Source: Paenibacillus sp. LHD-38 (GTDB taxonomy: Bacteria > Bacillota > Bacilli > Paenibacillales > Paenibacillaceae). From it: a stretch of DNA of 46,815 nt. The notes under the pieces are model-generated. The model saw only the letters and a program-made list of their open reading frames with translations, did not search any database and was not told the origin of the DNA. Each line of letters starts with the position of its first letter. The first letter of the stretch is position 1. A program made the translations under genes and the position numbers. Positions 36,281-42,765 of the stretch are shown in pieces. Where the stretch lies: the NCBI RefSeq assembly GCF_031157315.1, contig NZ_JAVIFU010000050.1, forward strand, positions 1-46,815, in the 5' to 3' direction.

Positions 36281-37546
36281 ATGGAAAATATGCAAGCGGA
36301 AATGGAACGGCAAGCGCCTCGGCCGGAGGTTCGTCAGAAAAAAGAGCGGATCGAAGAAGTGACGCTTCTTCGCGCGTTTGCCTTTTTGGCGGTGGCGCTT
36401 CAGCACTGCATTGCGGAGTATATTTATCGGCCCGACATCCTGCCGGCTGACTCGATTATGCTGGCGATGCTGTTTCATTTCACCCGGTTCGGGACACCGA
36501 CATTCGTATTTCTGTCCGGTCTGATTTTGTTTTACAATTACAGCGGGAAGTTGCATTACCGTTCGTTTATCCGAAAAAGGTTCGGCGATATTTTTATTCC
36601 TTTTCTAATCTGGACGATCATTTACTGGATAGCGGTGGAAGGGGTATTCGGCGGAAAGCTCATGCAGCCATCGGCTTGGACGAGTATCTTTCAGCAGGTG
36701 ATCAAGCCGACATACGGCTACCATCTGTGGTTTATCCTTATGATTTTTCAGTTTTATTTGTTATTCCCGTTGTTTTCCCGGATGGTTGGAACAATCCGGT
36801 CAAGGCTGCGGCCCAATTCGGAAGATGAATTATTTCCCAAGGTTGCGGGGATATCCCTGGCGCTTGGTCTGCTGCATGGAGCGCTGATGTGGCTGTCCTA
36901 CTACAAAATGCCTGACTGGGCCGCTTCCGTAGGCGGTTTTTGGGCGGAGCTGATCGTGAACCGTTCTTATTATTTTGTCATGTACTTATTTTACTTCCTG
37001 ATGGGGAGCGTATGCGCCTTCGGCTTGAACCGGTTTCGGAAGTTCGTAGGAGATGCTATGGGCTGGACGATGATTGCTTTCATCGGGGCATATATTTGGC
37101 TCGGCTATGATGTTTTGCGCTTCTCATCGGAGCGGATCAATTTGAATCTTTCCACCTATTTGAAGCCTTCTACTTTTGCGATTATCGTCTCCCAGCTGCT
37201 GTTGCTGTACGGAGCCGCGCTGCTGCTGCAGAAAAGGAAAGGCGTGCTTTACCGCATCCTGCTGTTTATCGGAAGGCATTCGTTCGGCGGTTTTCTGGCT
37301 CACGCGTTTGTGCTCATGCTGGCGAGCGGGGTAACACGGCCCCTGCATCTCACCGGGTATCATCTGCCTGCGGCGTTGATTACATTTATTTTGGTTGCAG
37401 CAGGAGCGATCGGATTAGCCAGTTTACTGGAAAAGCTGCCGTTCGGACGATGGCTGGTCGGCCCAACGGGCCGCCGAAAGCCGAAGGCGCCTGAGGCAAG
37501 CCGTTCCGTTGTGCAAAACAAACGCCGGCTGAATTTGGAGAAATAG
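36281..37546 (+). CDS. Acyltransferase-3 family membrane protein
   Basis: About 421 residues with around ten transmembrane helices. It belongs to the Acyl_transf_3/OafA family that O-acylates envelope glycans. The catalytic-type His is in FLAVALQHC (AFAFLAVALQHCIAEYI) near the N-terminus, and RFGTPTFVFLSGLILFY, FLIWTIIYWI and GYHLWFILMIFQFYLLFP are family-typical. The C-terminus is basic and cytosolic. ATG 36281 has AGGTGA 5 nt upstream. It is a single-gene unit with a strong terminator. The acceptor glycan cannot be deduced. Confidence 0.85.
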   Translation: MENMQAEMERQAPRPEVRQKKERIEEVTLLRAFAFLAVALQHCIAEYIYRPDILPADSIMLAMLFHFTRFGTPTFVFLSGLILFYNYSGKLHYRSFIRKRFGDIFIPFLIWTIIYWIAVEGVFGGKLMQPSAWTSIFQQVIKPTYGYHLWFILMIFQFYLLFPLFSRMVGTIRSRLRPNSEDELFPKVAGISLALGLLHGALMWLSYYKMPDWAASVGGFWAELIVNRSYYFVMYLFYFLMGSVCAFGLNRFRKFVGDAMGWTMIAFIGAYIWLGYDVLRFSSERINLNLSTYLKPSTFAIIVSQLLLLYGAALLLQKRKGVLYRILLFIGRHSFGGFLAHAFVLMLASGVTRPLHLTGYHLPAALITFILVAAGAIGLASLLEKLPFGRWLVGPTGRRKPKAPEASRSVVQNKRRLNLEK

Positions 37547-37556
37547 TAAAATGTTG

Positions 37557-37588
37557 AAGGGACGTCACTTCGTGATGTCCCTTTTTTG
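37557..37588 (+). terminator. Terminator of the acyltransferase gene
   Basis: AAGGGACGTCAC (37557-37568) and GTGATGTCCCTT (37572-37583) around TTC, followed by TTTT. Confidence 0.88.
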
Positions 37589-37701
37589 ACGATATTAAAT
37601 CTGTTACTTTCTTACTATTAAGCGTTATTTTTGCTGGATGCTCATCTTGTGGGAAAAGATAATGACTGGTAAAATACGGTTAGACCGAAAGGAGGACTCC
37701 A

Positions 37702-38039
37702 ATGGATCAAATTCCGAACGAGCCGCATAATAAATATTATCAACCGATGCAGCAGCTGCCGAAAACAAACAGTAAATCGATTGTGGCGCTTGTTCTTGGT
37801 ATTCTCGCTATAGTTGTGCCCTATCTTGGATTTCTTATCGGTATTGTTTCTATCGTGTATGCAAGTTTATCTTTTAAGGAAATCAAAAAAACGGCGAACA
37901 AGGCCGCGGCTTGGCGATTGCCGGACTTGTATGCGGAATTATAGGCACTGCTTTCTATGCCATTTTTTTACTAATCGCCATAATTGCTTTAGTCTTTATT
38001 GGAAGCACCGGTACAGATCTGAATTATTCATCGATCTAG
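37702..38039 (+). pseudogene. DUF4190 two-helix membrane protein, frameshifted
   Basis: Small membrane protein of about 112 codons. The first frame gives MDQIPNEPHNKYYQPMQQLP and helix 1 (SIVALVLGILAIVVPYLGFLIGIVSIV), then SFKEIKKTANK. Loss of one G near 37,902-37,905 shifts the frame; the next frame continues GRGLAIAGLVCGIIGTAFYA, then IFLLIAIIALVFIG to a TAG at 38037. This is the DUF4190 pattern of two helices separated by a KxxxxxGRGLAIAGLVxGI loop. AAAGGAGG precedes the ATG. The lesion is in a short GG run, so a sequencing error is possible. Confidence 0.75.
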
Positions 38040-38057
38040 CCCACTTATTAGAACGGC

Positions 38058-38112
38058 GGACCGGCCAGATAGACACTATTAAAAAATGTGCCCGTCTGAC
38101 CGGTCTTTTGCA
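38058..38112 (+). terminator. Imperfect terminator hairpin after the DUF4190 gene
   Basis: GACCGG-c-CAGA and TCTG-a-CCGGTC pair across about 30 nt and are followed by TTTT. Confidence 0.5.
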
Positions 38113-38261
38113 TTTATACGGAAGGTCCAAACGAATCGTTGAGTTGAGCGTCGGTTTTGGATTTTTTCCAGTCGGCATGAGCGCTCTGTACTCTTTTCCA
38201 AAATTCGTCCCTGTCTATGCTCAAAAAACATTTTTAATGAAATACTGGGAGAGTGACGAGT

Positions 38262-39017
38262 ATGAACAGTAGAGAAAGATTTTCGAACCGGTTCGATTCA
38301 TATTTGAAGTACCGCCCGACCTATCCGAAAGAGGCTGTTGATTATTTGTACGACTTCGTCGGTTTGCGTTCGAACAGTAAAATAGCAGACATCGGTTCCG
38401 GTACAGGGATCTTTTCAAAGCTACTTCTGGAACGCGGAAGCCATGTGATCGCGGTCGAGCCGAATCAGGAAATGCGGGAAGCCGCCGAGCAAATGTTAGA
38501 AAGCAATCCGAACTTTCAGACTATATCAGGTTCTGCAGAATCTACTGGATTACCTGATCAGTCGGTTGAGTTTATTGTCTGCGCACAAGCGTTTCACTGG
38601 TTTGATCGCTTAGCAGCGCAAACAGAGTTCCGTAGAATTCTACAGCCAGGTGGGAGAGTAATACTAATCTGGAATTCCCGTCTTACAAACGGTACTTCAT
38701 TTCGTGAAGAGTACGATCAACTGCTTCATACATACGGAACCGACTACGAAAAAGTCAATCATAAAAATATTTCTCAGACGATGCTTCTCTCTTTTTTCAA
38801 GGAAGGTACGATGCGTGAAGTGCGATTCAGAATGAGTCAGGAATTCGATTTCGAGGGCTTGAGAGGCCGGTTGCTATCATCTTCCTACAGCCCTGTACCC
38901 GGGCATCCGAATTACAATCCGATGATGACGGAACTGCGAAATCTATTTGATAGGAATAATCAGGATGGTTTTGTTCTATTCGATTATGAAACTGAGATAT
39001 TTTGGGGAGAAGTATAG
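38262..39017 (+). CDS. Class I SAM-dependent methyltransferase
   Basis: A 251-residue cytosolic methyltransferase of the UbiE/Methyltransf_11 type. Motif I is ADIGSGTGIFSKLL, motif II VIAVEPNQEMREAA, an acidic/polar loop ISGSAESTGLPDQSVEFIVCAQAFHWFD (motif III; FHWF is common in this clade), and RRILQPGGRVILIWNSR. ATG 38262 has GGGAGAG 8 nt upstream; an in-frame GTG at 38253 overlaps that site. Substrate is unknown; relatives include trans-aconitate and antibiotic-modifying enzymes. It is a stand-alone gene directly followed by a well-preserved TAACGGG-type repeat. Confidence 0.88.
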   Translation: MNSRERFSNRFDSYLKYRPTYPKEAVDYLYDFVGLRSNSKIADIGSGTGIFSKLLLERGSHVIAVEPNQEMREAAEQMLESNPNFQTISGSAESTGLPDQSVEFIVCAQAFHWFDRLAAQTEFRRILQPGGRVILIWNSRLTNGTSFREEYDQLLHTYGTDYEKVNHKNISQTMLLSFFKEGTMREVRFRMSQEFDFEGLRGRLLSSSYSPVPGHPNYNPMMTELRNLFDRNNQDGFVLFDYETEIFWGEV

Positions 39018-39047
39018 ATCAAGCTTCGATTATAGAGAATCATTGTG

Positions 39048-39120
39048 CTAACGGGTAACGTTAGTTGAATCAGCAAAGCGGCAGCCTAGGATTATATTTA
39101 CCAGTCCAAGGCTGCCGCTA
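39048..39120 (+). repeat. TAACGGG-type element, best copy
   Basis: GCTAACGGGTAACGTTAGTT (39048-39067) contains the dyad CTAACG/CGTTAG. It is followed by AGCGGCAGCCT (39077-39087) and AGGCTGCCGCT (39109-39119), a perfect 11-bp inverted repeat. It sits 30 bp after the methyltransferase stop. Confidence 0.6.
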
Positions 39121-39244
39121 CTTATTTTTAGAACCTAGCGCTTGGAGTGATAATCCGTATGGGATCAACACAGCGAGTCCAATACTTTATATTCGGCCGG
39201 CAGCACTCTTATTATTTTATTCAACAGTAACAAGGACATATATT

Positions 39245-39368
39245 GTGTACCAATTTATCTGATGTGACTTTAGTTGATTTGCAGACGCTTGCAGCAATCA
39301 ACATGAAAGAAGTTCAACACCATGAATTTAAAGGTGCATTTCCTCATTCTGATTCATATCGATTTTAG
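39245..39368 (+). pseudogene. 3' tail of an unrecognised gene
   Basis: The frame reads TNLSDVTLVDLQTLAAINMK, then EVQHHEFKGAFPHSDSYRF and a stop. It has no start, no upstream coding and no recognised family. Confidence 0.3.
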
Positions 39369-39386
39369 TCAATTTCACCTGCTTCA

Positions 39387-40019
39387 TTACGATATCTTTC
39401 GTTTCCGAAGCCGTCTTGGAGGCATTTGACCTTTTGATTCAAAGCCAAGCTTCTGACGGTTGAGCAGCGGATACTCATAAAGCGGTCCTTCATAAACAAT
39501 TTGAAATTGAGGCTGCTTTAGAATATCGTTTGGCGTGACCAGCGACGATGGACGGTCCCACATCTGAATACCGCTTAAACGCATCGTTTCTGCGACGAAC
39601 TGTGAGCAAAAATAGGAATGGACGGGATGTAGGTCCAGCTCAAACAGCACCCCGACCAGACCGATTAAATTATAACGGTAAAGATGCTTATCTTTTTCAA
39701 AATTGCGAATAATACGTATCAGTTCAGCTTTCTGCTCTGCCGTTACAGCTAGCCGTAGCAGCGCGCAGCGCGTACCTGGAAAGTGGCGGAAGGTTCCCTC
39801 ATACACATCCTCCCTGACAAAGCCAGCAACTAATGGATTATTTGCTTTTTTTCGACCGAAGCTAAACACATCTTGCAGCTCCTCATTCAGCACGATGGAT
39901 GCGTGATTATACGGTGCGCTGGTAAATCCTTTAATCAGTCTCGTAAACAAAGTACCTGTATCAGTAAGCAAAATATAGATGCTCTCGGTCATTCCGTTAT
40001 CGATATTAGACTGTCTCAT
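39387..40019 (-). CDS. Permuted NlpC/P60-like (YiiX/C92-type) protein
   Basis: A 210-residue cysteine-amidase-fold protein. The permuted papain-like arrangement shows IYILLTDTGTLFTRLIKGFT, the His in PYNHASIVL, and later the Cys in SYFCSQFVAETMRLSG, the order used by the YaeF/YiiX (C92) group. Such proteins cleave amide or thioester bonds in peptidoglycan, lipids or proteins, and many are uncharacterised. On the minus strand GAGAGGTG stands about 6 nt before ATG 40019. It has a basic C-terminus (PPRRLRKRK) and no signal peptide. It is divergent from a LysR gene, which could control it. Confidence 0.7.
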   Translation of the reverse strand: MRQSNIDNGMTESIYILLTDTGTLFTRLIKGFTSAPYNHASIVLNEELQDVFSFGRKKANNPLVAGFVREDVYEGTFRHFPGTRCALLRLAVTAEQKAELIRIIRNFEKDKHLYRYNLIGLVGVLFELDLHPVHSYFCSQFVAETMRLSGIQMWDRPSSLVTPNDILKQPQFQIVYEGPLYEYPLLNRQKLGFESKGQMPPRRLRKRKIS

Positions 40020-40099
40020 GCTGTACACCTCTCATTCTCAGGGCTGATTGTATCGTTTACAGTAGCCTATCGATGACTAATACCTTGTGTAATTTGAGT

Positions 40100-40180
40100 A
40101 TAGTGAATGCAGTAACATTGATCAATACTATTGTTTCTATTGTTATGATAGTAAATGACTATTATAAGGAGACCAGTCGA
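40100..40180 (+). promoter_or_regulatory. Divergent promoter region with LysR-type dyad
   Basis: TACTAT near 40,126 and ATAGTA near 40,149 form an interrupted dyad with ATTGTT repeats between them, compatible with a LysR recognition site. ATAAGGAG precedes the LysR start. Confidence 0.4.
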
Positions 40181-41073
40181 TGGATACCCGCCATATTCAA
40201 TATTTTTTGGCTGTATGCGAGCATCTTCACTTTACTAAAGCGGCCGAATATCTTGGTATCAGCCAGCCTACCCTAAGCCAGCAAATTCATGTACTTGAAG
40301 GCGAACTCGGTATGCCGCTCTTCGATCGAATCGGCAAAAAAATTATGTTGACGGAAGCCGGCGAGCTGCTGCGGTTACACGGCGGGAAAATGATTCAAGC
40401 GGAAAAAGACGCCAAAAACGCCATTTTTGAACTGTTTGCGGGAGAAAGAGGCAGCATCCGCCTAGGTGTTTTTCCATCGGATTTGGATTTCCAGCTCGTG
40501 CCGTTGTTAATTTATTTTCACCAAAAATATCCCAAAATCCAGCTTCAAGCCTTATCCACGATCCATGTTCAAGAAGAGGTTCTGAGCAACAACGTAGATA
40601 TCGGCATCGGTTTAAAAAGCCCTCCCGACACAAGACTTGTGCAAGAGCCGCTCGGATCAGAGCCCTACAATTTGCTTGTTAACCGTGCAAGTCCTCTTGC
40701 CAACAAAACACAAATTGAGCTTCTGGATTTAGAGCATATTCCGCTTGTCATGTACCCTGTTGGCTTTCTTGGCCGGGATCTGGTGGAGGATGCTTGTAGA
40801 GAACATGGTTTTTCGCTAACTACCGTCATGGAAACAAGCACGGCAACCTCGCTGCTGCAGCTCGTTCGTGCTGGAATAGGGGGAACTGTACAGCCCGAGC
40901 ACCTGATCAGAGGACAACCTGACAACTCAGACCTCGTATCCATTCCGATTGTTGGGCACACGCCATTCCGTCATCTGGTACTTGTCTACCGTTCTGACCG
41001 CTTTATTAGCCACGCACAGAAGGAGCTGGCAGCGCGGCTCGCTGTTTTCTTTCTCAAGCAGGACGGCCATTGA
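40180..41073 (+). CDS. LysR-family transcriptional regulator
   Basis: A 297-residue regulator. The N-terminal winged HTH (DTRHIQYFLAVCEHLHFTKA and EYLGISQPTLSQQIHVLEGELGMPLFDR) is canonical. The effector-binding periplasmic-fold domain follows (IRLGVFPSDLDFQLVPLL, VDIGIGLKSPPD, GIGGTVQPEHLI). It resembles the CynR/CysB-like branch. The ribosome site is AAGGAG. It is divergent from the C92-type gene, with a dyad in between, so autoregulation and control of the divergent gene are likely by family habit. The ligand is unknown. Confidence 0.92.
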   Translation: MDTRHIQYFLAVCEHLHFTKAAEYLGISQPTLSQQIHVLEGELGMPLFDRIGKKIMLTEAGELLRLHGGKMIQAEKDAKNAIFELFAGERGSIRLGVFPSDLDFQLVPLLIYFHQKYPKIQLQALSTIHVQEEVLSNNVDIGIGLKSPPDTRLVQEPLGSEPYNLLVNRASPLANKTQIELLDLEHIPLVMYPVGFLGRDLVEDACREHGFSLTTVMETSTATSLLQLVRAGIGGTVQPEHLIRGQPDNSDLVSIPIVGHTPFRHLVLVYRSDRFISHAQKELAARLAVFFLKQDGH

Positions 41074-41175
41074 ACACATATGATCCGCATGAAAGGCACT
41101 TGTTGGTGAAGTGTCCTTCTTGCGGGTCAAAGTTAAGTAAAACGCATATGGTTAGATGTTTACGAGTTACGGAAT

Positions 41176-41376
41176 ATGTTCTCAGAGACATCGGAATTTG
41201 CAAAGAAGGTAAAGGATTTCAAGGAGGAGAGGTTGCTGGAGCACCTTTTGATGCAGCGCGACTCAGAGACCGGAACGGGATGGGGAGACGAGGGCCGCCT
41301 TTATTTCTGGATCCGGGAGCAAGACTTTGCGGAGTTGAATTTTGAGCATGTATGGGTCATCTTGCAGTACACCTAG
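41176..41376 (+). pseudogene. C-terminal fragment of a YwqG/DUF1963 protein
   Basis: The frame encodes WGDEGRLYFWIREQDFAELN and FEHVWVILQYT, the C-terminal signature of YwqG-family proteins, after MFSETSEFAKKVKDFKE. The family normally exceeds 250 residues, so only the tail remains. A preceding frame has CPSCGSKL, possibly an unrelated zinc-ribbon scrap at about 41,110-41,135. Confidence 0.6.
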
Positions 41377-41378
41377 AT

Positions 41379-41454
41379 CTTCGTCATTAGTGATACAGGA
41401 GCAGCATTGACAGTAATATTGAACAGCATGCGGTTACTGAAAGAGAAAAATTAA
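41379..41454 (+). pseudogene. 3' end of a lost CadA-type P-ATPase gene
   Basis: The frame reads VISDTGAALTVILNSMRLLK and ends EKN. It matches the C-terminus of the intact ATPase near 45,300-45,372 (VISDTGAALLVILNSMRLLR). Only about 24 codons remain, followed by a terminator. Confidence 0.8.
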
Positions 41455-41500
41455 CCACCAGCGGCTGCGGCAACCTTAGTTGATTCCGTTCCCAAAAAAT

Positions 41501-41533
41501 AAAACCGTACCTCCAAAAAGAGGAACGGTTTTA
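41501..41533 (+). terminator. Terminator after the cadA tail
   Basis: AAAACCGTACCTC (41501-41513) and GAGGAACGGTTTT (41520-41532) pair with one mismatch, with A and T tracts on the two sides. Confidence 0.75.
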
Positions 41534-41588
41534 TTGCTAATTTGATACTTATTATATTTAACAGGGAAAAACAACATGTATAATGTGG

Positions 41589-41736
41589 TGTCGGATGACA
41601 AGAATATAAGCCGATTAATTACCGCGTAAATCGCGGTTTTTTTATTTTATCGGTACAAATTCTTGTCCAAATACAATGTCAAGAATATGTACCGATTGCC
41701 GAATGATGACAATAATGTGTTCCGATTCCCGATGAG
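41589..41736 (+). repeat. Terminator-bearing dispersed repeat, variant copy C
   Basis: Same architecture as copy A, with changed specificity. GTCGGATGACAAGAATATAA is followed by GCCGATT. Next comes the hairpin ACCGCG-TAAAT-CGCGGT with a T run. TCGGTACAAATTCTTG (41650-41665) pairs with CAAGAATATGTACCGA (41680-41695). ATTGCCGAATGATGACAATA, then ATGTGTTCCGATTCCCGATG closes it. CCCATT of copy A is CCGATT at each corresponding place. Confidence 0.8.
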
Positions 41737-41801
41737 ATATTTATCTATTGATATCTTAGCTAGAATTTTCGTTGAAAAGTTGGAGATTTGTCCCCATCTA
41801 A

Positions 41802-41837
41802 CAAGAAAAAGGCCGGATATTCGGCCTCTTTCTTGTT
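41802..41837 (-). terminator. Terminator of the minus-strand remnant
   Basis: AAGAAAAAGGCCG and CGGCCTCTTTCTT pair. Read on the minus strand the stem ends in TTTTTCTTG, just after the remnant at 41,845. Confidence 0.65.
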
Positions 41838-41844
41838 TATAAAT

Positions 41845-42144
41845 TTATGCATGCTTCCAAGTCATTGCTTTTCCGATTTCGGACAAGAAGGGAACTTTTC
41901 TCCTACAATAAGATTTACTTGTTGACCATCATTATCGATGAATTTACCAGCCTCGGTTATGTAATCTTCCGTATTATGCTGTTGATCCACATGCCTCCAC
42001 GGTTGTTGGTTCATTTGTTTGAGGACAATCAGAAAATTTTTCTCAGGTTTGAAATTCCCTGGTTTCTCCTGCAGCAAAAACATATTTGCCTGATTCCGCA
42101 ACAATCTCATTTGTTTTGTACAAATCGTTGGTCGTAGTACTCAT
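41845..42144 (-). pseudogene. Small two-repeat YjzC-like protein, broken
   Basis: The minus-strand ATG at 42144 gives MSTTTNDLYKTNEIVAESGK, YVFAAGETREFQT, a TGA, then EKFSDCPQTNEPTT. In another frame it continues WRHVDQQHNTEDYITEAGKF, IDNDGQQVNLIVGEKFPSCP and ends WKHA. The two halves repeat the pattern SGKY/AGKF-...-G-...-EKFxxCPxxxxPTTW, resembling YjzC-type small proteins. At least one nonsense codon and two frame changes are present. A fitting terminator follows. Confidence 0.5.
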
Positions 42145-42333
42145 AGAGAACAGTCCCTTAATGATTATATAATCCTGCCAACATGAAAAAATCTCCATTT
42201 GTACAGGTGTTCATAAATTACTCCATCAAACTAAATACTAAATAAATAATAAACATCGAATGATAATCTTCAATGAAGCTATTTTTTGATGCCAGTAACA
42301 AGGATATTCCCATGAGAGTGAAAGAGGATATAA
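42145..42333. other. Spacer
   Basis: AT-rich non-coding sequence. No feature recognised before the cad promoter. Confidence 0.4.
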
Positions 42334-42402
42334 TTGACACACATATTAGGGGATGCTAATATAATAGTCATATTAGTGAATTCTAATTCGTTTACGGAGG
42401 TT
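42334..42402 (+). promoter_or_regulatory. cad promoter with two matched operators
   Basis: TTGACA (42334-42339) is followed by TAATAT (42357-42362, 17-nt spacing) or TATAAT (42360-42365, 20-nt). ATATTAG-N6-CTAATAT (42343-42362) is a perfect dyad overlapping the -10. A second, ATATTAG-N6-CTAATTC, lies at 42370-42389. GGAGGT (42397-42402) is the ribosome site. Confidence 0.75.
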
Positions 42403-42409
42403 ATGTCTT

Positions 42410-42751
42410 ATGTTATTAGCTCAGTGTGATGTAAAAGCCAAATTCATGCGTGGATTTAGTGATAAAACAAGACTTCAGATACTTGAATTGATTAAGGACG
42501 AAGAGAAAACCGTATCTCAAATTGTGGATCAAATTAAAGGTAATCAATCTAACATATCTCAGCATTTGGCATGCTTAAAGGGCTGTGGAATAATCGTCAG
42601 TCGTCAAGAAGGCAAATTTATTTATTATAGTTTGCGAAACGATCAGATTGGTCATTTGCTAAATGTAATGAATGATGTTTTCAATCAAGTTGAAAACGAA
42701 GTCGCTGCATGTGAAAAAAATGATGAATTAGATTGTTGTTCGAAAGTATAA
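42410..42751 (+). CDS. ArsR/SmtB-family metal-sensing repressor (CadC/CmtR-like)
   Basis: A 113-residue winged-helix repressor that releases its operator when soft metal ions bind. The HTH reads KTVSQIVDQIKGNQSNISQHLACLKGCGIIVSRQEGKFIYYSL. Candidate thiolate ligands are Cys6 near the N-terminus, the two Cys in ACLKGCG, and the C-terminal ACEKNDELDCC. The Cys pair in the recognition helix region is like CmtR-type Cd/Pb sensors. ATG 42410 follows GGAGGT by 7 nt. It is the first gene of the cad operon and almost certainly binds the two matched dyads upstream. Metal identity is inferred. Confidence 0.88.
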   Translation: MLLAQCDVKAKFMRGFSDKTRLQILELIKDEEKTVSQIVDQIKGNQSNISQHLACLKGCGIIVSRQEGKFIYYSLRNDQIGHLLNVMNDVFNQVENEVAACEKNDELDCCSKV

Positions 42752-42765
42752 GGGAGGAAGACAGA

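Noticed and set aside
41847..42137. Plus-strand 96-codon frame
   Set aside because: The minus strand encodes a recognisable two-repeat small-protein remnant with a fitting terminator.
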